Positions 27,845 to 38,557 of a stretch of DNA of 64,000 bases are shown here, piece after piece (positions within the stretch are counted from its first letter, which is position 1; every line of letters begins with the position of its first letter). A program made the position numbers and the translations under genes. Where the stretch lies: contig NW_017265137.1 of assembly GCF_001638985.1 (NCBI RefSeq), forward strand, positions 833,054 to 897,053. Direction: 5' to 3'. Below the pieces are notes generated by a model. The model searched no databases. It worked only from the letters and a program-made list of their open reading frames with translations, and was not told the origin of the DNA. This DNA is from Phycomyces blakesleeanus NRRL 1555(-) (lineage: Eukaryota; Mucoromycota; Mucoromycetes; Mucorales; Phycomycetaceae).

Positions 27845-28978
27845 ATGCCTTCTGTATTTGCACGTACTTTTGCGGCCCTGAATGTGAGCAAACCGCCCGC
27901 AATGGTGGACGATGTCATCCTTCCAGTAGTCGATATAAAGGTTGCTGCATTTGAGGATAGCAATAGTGAAGACAGCAATAGTGAAGATGACGACGCACTA
28001 GTACTCAGGTGTATAACAAACACAGAACGTATTTCCACACCCGAACTCTCCCCAAAACCATCCATCTCGATATTTAAAGCTGCTGAAGAAGGCGACGTGG
28101 CTGCCCTTGCTTACTACATCGAACACGCCTCACCAAACCCTTCGACCCTTCTTAATACGCGAGACCCTGATACAGACTGTACTCTTCTCCATCTTGTTGT
28201 ATCTCATGTCAGCAACCCTCTTACTGCCCTCAGGCTACTTTTGTCCAATGGTGCAGATGTCTCTGCTCGCAACGTATATAATGTACAGGCTATTCATATG
28301 CTCTTACTCAACTGCCGTTCTCCTTTATCTTCTCTGACGGTTCTGCTAGAGCACAAGGCAAACCCCAACGCGCGAGACGGTGATGGCTGGACACCTATGC
28401 ACTACTGCGCCCGGTTCTGTGATCCATCTTTACCAATTCTGCAAACCTTGGTTGAACGAGGCGGAAACATCAATGCGGTTGATGCCAGTCAAAAATCACC
28501 TGTCTTTGGCTTGTTAGCTCACGGAGATCACGCCGAGACATTGGACTGGATGATTCACCAAGCCAAGGCTGACTTAACCATCAAGGGAGACTTTTTAGAT
28601 CCAAAGTCTCGAAAGACTAACAAAGGCTCAATTGTCATGCAAGCGGCAAAATATGGTCGACTTGATTGCCTAATGATGCTCGTTCATTCTACAGTTTCAA
28701 TGCAGATGCTCCGCAGTATTTTAGATCGCCAAGAACTAAACTATTGTATTCAGCTTGTGCAAGATCAGATCAATTCCAGAGATTCTAGTGTCAAACATGG
28801 TCGACTTGAAACAGTAATGGAAACTCTACAGTCATTGTTACATTCCCTTGAATGTGATCCAGAATCTGCAATTCAACCTGCTCAATCTATTTTGCTTTCC
28901 GAGAATGAAACTGACAAACCACGGAAGCAAAAGGCGTTTTTGAAGCGTATGAGCAATATTTTCAAACCAAAGAAATAA
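27845..28978 (+). CDS. Ankyrin-repeat protein
   Basis: This is a single-exon gene of 377 aa. A short acidic N-terminus contains a duplicated DSNSED unit (about residues 38-50). About four to five ankyrin repeats follow from about residue 75 to 260: IFKAAEEGDVAALAYYIEH, TLLHLVVSH, ALRLLLSNGADVSARN, LTVLLEHKANPNARDGDGWTPMHYCAR and LVERGGNINAVD. The rest is helical, and the protein ends in a strongly basic tail (KQKAFLKRMSNIFKPKK). Ankyrin repeats mediate protein binding; the partner and role are unknown. The basic C-terminus might bind a membrane or nucleic acid, which is a guess. It is convergent with the MutL-like gene, 194 bp apart. Confidence 0.85.
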   Translation: MPSVFARTFAALNVSKPPAMVDDVILPVVDIKVAAFEDSNSEDSNSEDDDALVLRCITNTERISTPELSPKPSISIFKAAEEGDVAALAYYIEHASPNPSTLLNTRDPDTDCTLLHLVVSHVSNPLTALRLLLSNGADVSARNVYNVQAIHMLLLNCRSPLSSLTVLLEHKANPNARDGDGWTPMHYCARFCDPSLPILQTLVERGGNINAVDASQKSPVFGLLAHGDHAETLDWMIHQAKADLTIKGDFLDPKSRKTNKGSIVMQAAKYGRLDCLMMLVHSTVSMQMLRSILDRQELNYCIQLVQDQINSRDSSVKHGRLETVMETLQSLLHSLECDPESAIQPAQSILLSENETDKPRKQKAFLKRMSNIFKPKK

Positions 28979-29172
28979 TTGGCTTCACTACTTAATTTCC
29001 TGTGCAAGTTTTTTTCTTGTATATTCCACATTTACTTTATTATCTTATATACTATCTTGCTTTTTTATTATAATTATATTATTTCCATTATTCTGTAATT
29101 TTCTTTATGTGTATATGATCAAGAGCAAATAGACATATGTTAAACAACGCCTGGTTATTTATAAAATATGGG

Positions 29173-32100
29173 CTACGAGCAATGTATAGATCCAGAAAGC
29201 GAATAGGCAATGGTGTGAGAATAAGTGGGCGTGATTTCATATTTGCCGATAGAATCCTGCCACGAAAGACCACGAAGTAGTGGCTCAAGAGGAACGGGTG
29301 TATCATCGCTGGTCGAATAAGCCTTAGTGGCGAGATATTCGATCGCTTTGTTAGGTCGAATGTGACCGAACGGTGCGTTGGGATTCTGACGAATATTTTC
29401 CAATAAATCTCGCCAGTCTGATGGACCATAGTATGGTATTGAGCATATTGCCAATATTTGAACCTTCACTTCACCACTGTGAGAGTCTTAAATTTGATAA
29501 ATTATGTTAGCATAGAAAGCATAAAGAAAAACAGCGATTTGAAGATTGAGATATAAAAGTAAGAAAAGTAAGAACATCTTAAAACAGTCAATTTACCTCT
29601 ATGCCATCGAACATTAAAGCCATTATTCACAATACGTGGGTCAGTTATTACAGTGTATGTCTTTTCTGATTGTGCAATTCCATTTTCTTGAACCTGTTTT
29701 TGATAACCCATAAGACTCAATAGGGTTTGGAAATGTATATCGTGTGAGCTAGAAGAAGACAATAATATTAATAATTAATACCAATGTATATTTAAAAACA
29801 TTCTTTTCTCTTGAAAATATTTCAAACCTTTGTATTATGTTTACAGGTGTCTCAAGAACAATATCACAGCCAAGTTTGTGTGTATTCATTAATTTGGTAA
29901 ACTCCTGAATAGACTGAGCTCTGTTGTATATAAAAAATAATAAAGTCGATACAATTCGTATTAACTGTTATACAAAGCTCATTACTAATGTCCAAGTTTT
30001 TTTTAGTGTACCTTTTAGTATGAACCACTCCTATCTGCTCGATACACTTTCCTAAGTGAATTATTTCATAAAGTACATAAACAGAAAGCGACTGGCGACC
30101 CAGCTGTGGACTGTTAAAAACAGCAATAGTAGATTGTACACTTGGCTCTGTGGACATGTAATAATCTTCCATAGATCGTCGGTGAAAATGGTTTCTTCTG
30201 TATTGTCCACGTTGATACTTTGAGAGCCTTTCGTGGTCCACTTTTACTGTCATTTCATTATTAAGTGTATTGGCAGAGTGTGTCTTTACTGATTTAGGTT
30301 TCTCAGATAGAAAACCCGTAATGGTGCGATGCCGTGGTACACCGGTAGAGTGTGGTACTGGCTTGGAAGAAAGACGGTCCGGGGTTTCCAGGGAAGATGT
30401 GTTGGTCATATCCAGGGATCTTTCTCGGGGGACTCCCCACATAATATAATCATTTTTAGCATGCTTGCTACTTCTTTCTTTACTGCCGCTTGATGTAGCT
30501 ATTGGAATAGCCGGTCGCTTTGGATCTTGAATATTTTCGGGACTTGGAGTTCGTTTCAAGGGAATATTAGATGAAGACTCTCCATACCAAGAAATTACTT
30601 GTGGTTGCCTAGTGTTTTTGTGTCTTCTGGGAAGAGCTGAGATATTTTGCTCACTTTCTGTACCACGATTCACACGATCATTAGATTTATCAGTACTGAT
30701 ACCAATGTCCCACACGTCTGAACCTTGAAGCTCGGTAGATGAATGAGTGGATTTATCTGAATTTTTTTGGCTGCTGTTTGTCGTAGACCACTCCATATAT
30801 GACGGTACTTTATATCCTAGTTCAGAATAATCTGTACTGGACTCCAGTTCATATACATCGTTTCCCTCCTCTGAAGAGCTAAACATGGTGAACTCCCATG
30901 GGTTGGTTTTTTCCTCGGTTTCGGCTTTAGAATCAGAATCAGAATCGTCACTATTGACTTCCTGGGATGGTGAACTGTATAAATCTATAGACCGGTAAGA
31001 ATTGTTTTGGATTATATATGTATATACCAGTCATTCATACCTATAGATCTCTCTCTCGAAGTATATTTTCTCTCACGTGTTCTACCCCAACCAATAAAAA
31101 TAATGATTAGAGATATATATACATATATATTTACTTTCATATCTCTTTTCTTACGCTGATAGACTACTGTTTTCGGATGAGTCTAAATCAGGTCCAGTGT
31201 ATATCTTGTTAAGTAAACTTTCCATTAGATTGATAATAGATTGTCGATTGTGAAATATAACGGCAGTTTTGTTAGGTTCGATATTGACTTTTTTTTTAAA
31301 AAAAAAAAGAAGTGAGGGTGGGGAACCATAGTCAATTCACATTTTTAGCGTTTTGTTTAATGCTGTTGAATATCTCACCATCATATTGGTCTGGTTGAAT
31401 TTTTATATCAATATACATAAACGGTTTCTGGTTTCTTGTTGTTGTTGCTTAAATCAGTTGATTACATTAATGTTCCACTCATTAATGCTAGTCATTTTAT
31501 ATACTAACTCTGTTCATGTTGAATTGTTTGATTGAACCTATTTTTGACCAGCGCTACTAGATCACTCAGTTCTGATTTTACATATTGGATAGGTCTTGAG
31601 TTACAGTAAATAAAGACTCTATCACCTTTATATATCACTTTGGGATCTTTAAAATAAAGAAACAGATTAATTACAAAGTACTGTTTTATCATTCATATAT
31701 TTAGCTTGCCTGCATTGGGTACAGGAAGAAGGCATTGAAGGGTAAATGGTGCTGTATCTGTATTGCTGATCGTGTAGTACTGAATCATATCAGTCAAGCT
31801 GACACCATATACCGTAGTTATATTATCAATAAGATTTTTTGCTACTGGTTTGATCCAAATTTTTTCACGAGACATTTTCGAATCTTTGAAAGAAAGAAAT
31901 GAAAATCGAACATCTGGACGAGGAAGAGCCATAAAGATGATCCAGTCTAGAACCTTTTTTACAATAGCAGTGCTATTGTTTTGAGCAATCTAGTAGATAG
32001 ATAGATATATACAAAAGACGAAAAGCTGAACAACGAGATATTGTAATATCTGATATATATTTTTTCTTGTACCTGTCTTCGTACAGGAATGCTACAAAAT

Positions 32101-32929
32101 GGCTGATTGACTGCTACTATAGTTCCAGTGCTGGAAATCGTAGGAGATGCAGTATTTCTGAAAAACGAGTTCGAATGAAAATGTATATATAAGAACAGTA
32201 TTGTTTTACTGGACAGAGATAGCAATCTGTTTTTTAGCATTACTTTATAATATCACCATTACTATTGCATGTATAGCATCTTGCTACATCATCATCATCC
32301 GTCTTTGTGGTAATAGAGACAGTATTAGAGATGGCACATATGGAATGCAAGGCTTCGCCTATCATAGAACTTTGTATCAAAACTTCTTTCTTCTTTCTTT
32401 CTTAAATTATAGGTCTCAGCATATGCATGTATGTGTATACTTTCTTAATATACACAGGGCTTTGTATAAACTTGCCTCTAAATCCAAACGTAGAAACATT
32501 ATTAATATCTTCAAAGCGACTAATTTTGGAAGTCCAATGACATTTCGTCATATGTAAACGATCCTCTTCGAGGATACCAGATCCATTGTCTTTGACCTGA
32601 CAAAATAATAAAAGGTCAGGTATTGACCCATAAAACTAAATAGCAATATTTTTTGCCTGTATTTGTTCGAATCCATTTTGGGACATTTGGACATCGATAG
32701 ATTTGGCATGAGCATCGAGTGAATTCCTAATGCATTTCAGTCATGCTATTGATCCTTAAAACTATTTTTTATGTCTATATGTATATTGTATGCATATTCG
32801 CTTTTCTTAAATTTGTAAATATACATGTATATATACGCACTCGATGAGCTCTTTAACAATAGCATCCAAATCTACAATGATTTGGCCTGCATCAAGCAAA
32901 CGAATTGTGTCTCGATCTAGTGCGTGCAT
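29173..32929 (-). CDS. MutL homologue, PMS1/MLH2-like mismatch-repair protein
   Basis: MutL-family ATPase, probably an MLH1 partner in nuclear mismatch repair or meiosis. Minus-strand exons are 32929-32841, 32726-32657, 32596-32476, 32358-32244, 32157-32073, 31989-31710, 31646-31509, 31447-31379, 31287-31155, 31081-31041, 30984-30012, 29920-29828, 29748-29597 and 29486-29173, giving 890 aa. The GHKL ATPase motifs are intact: KELIENSLDA, DNGSGI and FGFRGEAL (across intron 3), then PVRRQ. The central part is a Ser/Thr-rich linker of over 250 residues. The C-terminal part is divergent, and I see no DQHAx2Ex4E endonuclease motif. This fits human PMS1 / yeast Mlh2 better than PMS2 or MLH3. Introns 2, 3 and 6 can only be removed with GC donors (32656-32655, 32475-32474, 31709-31708). 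The 41-nt exon 10 is the only choice I found that keeps the frame with normal introns. Confidence 0.85.
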
Positions 32930-33987
32930 GTTCTGCAAAGTAAAACTGTAAAATAGTATACAGAGAAAAAGAGACGAAGAACAAAATAAAATAAAAGTCC
33001 GTCATTCCATTAATTGAGATCCTTTGTGACGGTTGGTCAAGGTATAGATCATAATGGACAAAGGGAATATAACATTATTATTAACATTACTATGATAAAC
33101 TTCTTTGATTTTTTTGTATATGTATTATGTAAAGCACTATCCAACTATTGATTGATATTACTGATGAATTATCACACGCGTGCTTACTAAGACTTTAAAA
33201 GTTCACCCAATCCTTTTCTTTATTTTTGTCTTATTTTGGGGAGGGTACAATAAAATAGACTTTTTAACTTGTATATTAGTAGCTTGTATATACTTTTATT
33301 TACTTTTTCTATAGTACTATGAAGGTAAAATATTATCTTAGTATTATTGTGGTACAGCATCTGGTTGTACCTACATATCGAAGGCTGAAAAGAGTAGGTT
33401 GTGGCGATTAATGAGCATTTTCAGAAATGGTTGCACAATACAAAATGATACACAACTACAATTACCCATATTTGTACATTATCTTCTCCTTTTTGACAAT
33501 AATACTCTAATAGTTAATGAATATGTCTAGTTACTCAAGGCTTGGCTTGAGTAATCTGATTTGACGTATCTTAAAGTTCCCATAATCATATATTAAATTG
33601 CTCAAAACCTTTTCCGCGGACTGGAGATAGTACCAATCGTGCTTGCGTTGCATAAAAAAGATGTCCATGTGGATTATAATTATATCTGATAGGCCCAAAG
33701 GGTATCACTTGAAGCACAGGATTGTTCGATTATACACATTTGTCATGCAAATATACATCCTATAAGCTGAATGCATGTTGGAAACGATAGGATGAGAACT
33801 GTATATACACTACCTTGTATTTAAGTATTACACTTTCATCTAATAGCGATACAGAGAAAGTTATCAATTGCTAAACCTATCGATTATTCCCCTTTTTAAT
33901 ATAGAGAGTATCTTACAAAAAATTTCGAAAATTCATATATATAAAGCTTGCTAATTTCTGGATTGTTGTAAGAAAGTATCCTCAACA
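32930..33987. promoter_or_regulatory. Divergent intergenic region, MutL-like / RNase T2
   Basis: This 1.06-kb AT-rich spacer has a clear TATA box (tatataaa, 33938-33945) about 43 bp before the RNase ATG. I see no gene and no other assignable site. Confidence 0.6.
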
Positions 33988-34968
33988 ATGAAGTTCTTCG
34001 CTACCGCTACAAGTATTCTGGCCCTCACTTCTCTGGTGTCTGCTAGCCCTCTTCTAAAAGCTAGAGCAGATACTTGCTCTCGTATGTATAGTCGGGTACT
34101 TAATTGATACCGCAAGACTGACATTATCTTTTGTCTTTTTCTTTTTATAGTCACTGCTTTGTCTTGCAGTACTACTGCTGCAAGTGATTCTTGCTGCTCT
34201 CCTACTTATGGTCTTCTTGTTCTCGTTCAACAGGTGTGTGGTTTACTCTTTAGTACTGATCCAATCAAAATGTGAAATTAATTAAACGTTTTTTTTAGTG
34301 GTTGACTGGTTATGGACCAACAAAAGAATTTACTCTCCATGGCCTTTGGCCTGATACCTGTTCTGGTGGTTTGACATCTAGCAGTGGTTGTGATTCCACT
34401 CGTGCTTACTCCAATGTTGGTCCTCTCGTAAAGAGCGGTAATTCGAGCCTCTATACCCAAATGACCACCTACTGGCCTTCTTACACTGGCGACGACAGTA
34501 CCTTCTGGACTCACGAATGGGACAAGCATGGTAAGTTTACATTCTTTGCAGCTTGCAAGTATATATATATATATATATATACTGTCTTTGACTAAACATT
34601 TACCTTGTTCGAAAACAGGAACTTGTGTTACAACTTTGGACCCTGACTGCTTTGGTTCTTCTTACACTCAGTACCAAGACATGTACACTTACTTTTCCAA
34701 GGTTCTTGAGCTCCGCTCTACATACAACCTTTACAGTATTCTCTCGAAAGCAGGAATTACTCCCGGTGGCTCATACACTGCAACTGCCATTATTGCTGCA
34801 ATTAAGAGCAGCACTGGGTATACACCCAAGATCACCTGCTCTAGCGGTACTTTGAGCGAGATCTGGCTCTACTTTAATGTCAAAGGCTCAAGCACCTATG
34901 TACCTGTCGAGGCTGTCGCGTCTTCTACCTGCACTGGAACAGTCAAATATCCCGCTAAGACTGTTTAA
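33988..34968 (+). CDS. Secreted ribonuclease T2 (RNase Rh-like)
   Basis: This is a secreted base-nonspecific RNase that cleaves via a 2',3'-cyclic phosphate, used for phosphate and nucleoside scavenging. Exons are 33988-34081, 34151-34233, 34299-34530 and 34619-34968, giving 252 aa. An N-terminal signal peptide (MKFFATATSILALTSLVSA) is followed by a short propeptide. CAS I (FTLHGLWPD) with its catalytic His is in exon 3, and CAS II (WTHEWDKHG, completed by TC across intron 3) supplies the second His and Glu. Paired cysteines (SCCSP, GGLTSSSGC, DPDC, KITCS, STCTG) match the disulfide pattern of fungal T2 enzymes. The layout closely resembles Rhizopus RNase Rh, which supports a Mucoromycota origin. 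The protein ends after the catalytic domain, with no extra binding domain. Confidence 0.95.
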
Positions 34969-36214
34969 AATAACTTTGTAAAGTTATTAATTATTATTCG
35001 TATTATCAAATACTCTTAACTTATTCTACTATGTGATACATTGTTGATTAAATTCTTCTATGATAATAAACAAGCAAGTAAACAAAAACTCAGTTACCAG
35101 TTACTATAGGAGCCAAACTTATTTGATACACGAGATGTGTTTTTGGACAAAGTGTGTACCTTTCCCAATTCTTCAATTTTCATTTTTTATACAAGGTATA
35201 AAACTCTAATTTGTGTGGTATATTTACTACACAATACCTTTTGGGCATGCATTTTTCTTGGAGAAATATAAAAATGAAATATAAATTTGATATCAGCAGA
35301 TCAAAATATTTTATATGATTCTATTATATATTATATATATAAGTGTGTCTGATTAGAGCTAAGACCAAGCGTAATATGTGAGAGTGTAGTACACAAATGA
35401 AAATAATTTTTTGCAATACCTCACTCTTGTTCGACCTCCGTTTTTGTTATAGTTCTTAAGTATAAGTTTTCTTTCTCTTTTTTTTTGCGATCGGCACAAA
35501 GAGCTTCATTTAAACACAAAATAAAAGATAATAAAATAATTCACTGCCTTTTTCAAAGAATTTAAGAGCTTACCAAAGCGGTATCTCGGAAACACCTGGA
35601 AATAATCATGTTATATATATATATAATTTAATTTTCTTATCAGCGATATTCTTCTAAGCGTGCATATTATTCTTGTACTTGTTAGACTTTGTCTCCCATT
35701 GAAATCCTCAGAAACATTCTCTCTTGCTCTCGGAGTACTTCCAGTTTGAATAATACTGGTGAGTCTATCCCAGGTTTCTCTAGCATATCACAATTGGTGA
35801 AGGATAGGTGGTGAGTAAGTTCAAGACAACATCAGAATTTCTACTTTATAAATGATTTTCAAACTGTAACGAAGTAAATGCTTTCAAGCAATTTGGATTG
35901 GAACTTCTACAATAATTTATAAAAAACGAAAAACAAAGAAATAAAGCCAGGTTGTAATAGTGTCTTAGAATATGAGAGTGTATTATAACTGATGTCTGAG
36001 AGTGGTGATATACAGAAATAAAATTTAGAGCTGGTTTAACCTTTTTCGAAGATTGGTTTATTGCTTTGTAAAAAGTAGTAAATTTAATACACCTCTTTAA
36101 GGATACAGCCTTGATCTGGTTTTAGGTAGTTGTGGGAAATCTATTAGTTAAATATTATATCCGTTAATCCCAGGCCTTTATTATTTGCAAATAAGCAAAT
36201 GACTATGAGCATCA

Positions 36215-36254
<40 letters not shown>

Positions 36255-36538
36255 CAGTGTAGTAAAGTTTATCTTATTTGACTACCTGATGACACAGTCA
36301 AATAATCAAGACTGTTATAAAATTTTGAAACAAATAGCTTTTCATTTTTCTACCATTATCATGGTATTCTTCTCCTCCTCGTAACCATGTACGTGAGATG
36401 TGCCTTAAATAAACACTAATCCTAGGGAGACGACGTTTTCAGCTGTGAGGCGACGTTTTGATTTTACTGCAACTCATATTGTGACTCGCTGTCTGGCATC
36501 AAAATTTGGATAGTCTCGGTATTAATTCGAGAATGTCT
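34969..36538. other. AT-rich intergenic region before the transposon
   Basis: This 1.57-kb region has no supportable gene. It contains a long (AT)18 microsatellite at 36217-36252 and a duplicated cgacgtttt motif at about 36431-36458, just outside the transposon. Confidence 0.6.
36217..36252. repeat. (AT)18 microsatellite
   Basis: Uninterrupted AT dinucleotides over 36 bases. Confidence 0.95.
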
Positions 36539-37853
36539 GTCCTTTAAAAGTGGGATATATAAAACACAAACGACGAAATCATGATGATATTTATTTGTCA
36601 GGCACAACTATAAATAAAGGTATAGTGTACCTACAATAAATGTTATATAAGTGGTATGGTTTTCATAGCTTCCGTTTTATTTTCTATAACCACTTTTTCA
36701 AATCTACAACAATGCCATATACAAGAGCCACAACTTCCAACAAAGGAATTGCTTCAAACGATGCATCTTCTGCTAAGAACAGAAGAAATAATAAAGTTTA
36801 GAATTCTCACATGAAAGAATTGATCGTCGATAAAGTTTTGAAAGAAGATCTGACTAAAGCTGAGGTAGCAAGGCTATTCGATTTGAACTGGTCAACTACC
36901 AACAGTATTGTAGAACGCTATATTGAAAGACCAACAGTCGACAACTTGCCAAGAGGAGGACGAGTTGAAGAAAACGTAAAGCTCAGAGAAGAACATACCA
37001 AGTTTATCCAAAACGTTCTTGATGAAGACTTTCAGTTATCCGTTGGGATTATTAAGGACAAGTTACTGGAGCATTTCCCTGGTCTTCAAGATGCTGGCAT
37101 ATCTCCTCAGCAAATTCACAAGCACATATATGCAAAGGTTGGATTTACATTGAAAAGAACGAAGCCTGTTGAAGAGAAGAGAAATACGCCAAATGTGATC
37201 AAAAGTAGATTTGAATTTGTCCGCATGCTCCAGGAACTTGGCATATCCTACAAAAATTGCATTTTTGTTGATGAAGCAGGATTCAATGCCAACTTGATTC
37301 GTGGAAAAGGATGGTCCAAAAAGGGGTCAAACGCTGTTGTCAGGACGAAAACCAAACGAGCATTGAATATCACAATTATGACAGCCATATCATTTCAAGG
37401 TGTTGAAAACGTTACGGCAAAAATGGTTGCATGTGGTACAAACGCACAACTATTCCTTCAATTTATCAAGCAAATTGTAGAAAGTTTAGACAGAGACAAT
37501 ACTGTTCCCCGCCACTTCATCATGGACAGCACTGACATACATACAGCCAAACTTGTAAAAGACTACTTCTACAGCCATACGAAGCACAGTGTTTATTTTC
37601 TTCCGCAATATAGTCCCTTGTTGAGCCCCTTGGAAGAATGTTTTTCAAAGTTAAAAGGTTTGGTTAGAAGACAACCTGGTCTCTCAGTTGATCAGCTTGT
37701 AAAGCATATTAGCGATTGTAGTAAACAAATCTGCAAAGACAATTGTGAAGTCTGGGTTGATCACAGCATTAGTTTTTTTAGTAAATGCCTAGGTGAAGAA
37801 GAAATATATATAATTTTTTTAAAAAATAAATAAATATCCCATTTTTAAAGGAC
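36539..37853 (+). mobile_element. Tc1/mariner-type DNA transposon, about 1.3 kb
   Basis: A 20-bp terminal repeat at 36539-36558 (gtcctttaaaa, then g, then tgggatat) is inverted at 37834-37853 with one mismatch. Between them lies a single DDE_3 transposase ORF with its own TATA box (tataaata, 36609-36616). Size and structure fit a Tc1/mariner (IS630-like) element. The outer ends do not show an obvious TA duplication, so the true termini may lie slightly outside the repeat I can see. Confidence 0.7.
36811..37833 (+). CDS. Tc1/mariner (DDE_3) transposase
   Basis: The enzyme cuts and pastes the surrounding element. This ORF of 340 aa has an N-terminal helix-turn-helix (LTKAEVARLFDLNWSTTNSI), a second HTH-like region and a basic linker (LPRGGR). 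The catalytic core has the first Asp in FVDEAGFN, the second in FIMDSTDIH, and the third acidic residue in LSPLEECFSKLK, so the DDE triad appears intact. An in-frame ATG at 36712 gives a 29-codon leader that ends in TAG at 36799-36801, directly before this ORF. That leader reads like the original N-terminus, so the start at 36811 may be a shortened product of a nonsense mutation. The HTH and catalytic regions lie wholly downstream of the stop. Confidence 0.9.
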   Translation: MKELIVDKVLKEDLTKAEVARLFDLNWSTTNSIVERYIERPTVDNLPRGGRVEENVKLREEHTKFIQNVLDEDFQLSVGIIKDKLLEHFPGLQDAGISPQQIHKHIYAKVGFTLKRTKPVEEKRNTPNVIKSRFEFVRMLQELGISYKNCIFVDEAGFNANLIRGKGWSKKGSNAVVRTKTKRALNITIMTAISFQGVENVTAKMVACGTNAQLFLQFIKQIVESLDRDNTVPRHFIMDSTDIHTAKLVKDYFYSHTKHSVYFLPQYSPLLSPLEECFSKLKGLVRRQPGLSVDQLVKHISDCSKQICKDNCEVWVDHSISFFSKCLGEEEIYIIFLKNK

Positions 37854-38029
37854 AAAAAAGACCTTTTCAAATTTAACTAAAGACCTTCCCAAAAAAAGCT
37901 TTGGTTTTCTCATTTTTTTTTTGAAGTGGAAATCCGGTATATAATATTTCGGAGTTTAACGTTTGTGTATCAAATTTTAGTATAATTTCCAACTTGAAGT
38001 AAAACACTTTTTACACTTGTAAAATTCAA

Positions 38030-38557
38030 ATGTCAATCATCAACAATGCTGGCCCACAACCAGACAAGAAGGAAAGAATTTCACTTACTCGCGAGCAGAA
38101 AGAAGCTATAATTGAAAAGGAAGACAGCAGTAATCTCACTTTGCATGATCTTGGAGTGTGGGCATTTGAGCAATTCCAAAAAGAGGGAGTTTGGAAACCT
38201 CTTTCCCATACCACTATCAAACGGATTATTTCTGAAGAATCCCGATCCAAAATCAAGATGTCAGCACCCCATCAGCATGGCTGTAAACATTTTGTTCCTT
38301 CTGCTGCACCAGCTCTCGAAGACAGGCTTGCTGTAGAAGCTGAAACTCTGAAAAAAGCGCGTATACCAGTTAACCAGACGACTTTGCAGAGACTGGCCAT
38401 TGAGATTGTAAAATCAGATCCATCAATTGCTCCAGCTATGAAATTCTCGAGAGGGTGGGTGCAAAGCGTAATGAAAAGGAAATCAATCAAGACAACTGGC
38501 CGCGGAATGAAAAGACTTCGGGCAAATCCGAGGTCCCAGAAGTTCAAGAAAAGTTGA
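38030..38557 (+). CDS. CENP-B/pogo-type DNA-binding protein, no transposase core
   Basis: A single-exon ORF of 175 aa. Its N-terminal half (LTREQKEAIIEKEDSS, FQKEGVWKPLSHTTIKRIIS) resembles the first HTH of CENP-B and pogo/Tigger transposases. The second half (LEDRLAVEAETLKKARIPV, FSRGWVQSVMKRKSIKTTGRG) resembles the Tc5/CENP-B HTH, including the Trp in the conserved helix. The ORF stops in a basic tail and no DDE domain follows in any frame, so it is either truncated or a stand-alone DNA-binding protein. A TATA-like box (tatataat) lies at 37938-37945, about 85 bp upstream. It starts 177 bp after the Tc1/mariner element but belongs to a different superfamily. Confidence 0.7.
   Translation: MSIINNAGPQPDKKERISLTREQKEAIIEKEDSSNLTLHDLGVWAFEQFQKEGVWKPLSHTTIKRIISEESRSKIKMSAPHQHGCKHFVPSAAPALEDRLAVEAETLKKARIPVNQTTLQRLAIEIVKSDPSIAPAMKFSRGWVQSVMKRKSIKTTGRGMKRLRANPRSQKFKKS

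Noticed and set aside
31041..31163. Alternative MutL-like models: an 8-nt microexon, or a donor at about 31163 skipping exon 10
   Set aside because: Both keep the frame, but the 41-nt exon gives two normal-length GT-AG introns and is simpler.
31288..31309. Poly-T/poly-A palindrome (similar ones at 6312-6330 and about 42768-42778)
   Set aside because: Common in AT-rich fungal DNA; the first lies in an intron near its acceptor and serves as a pyrimidine tract.
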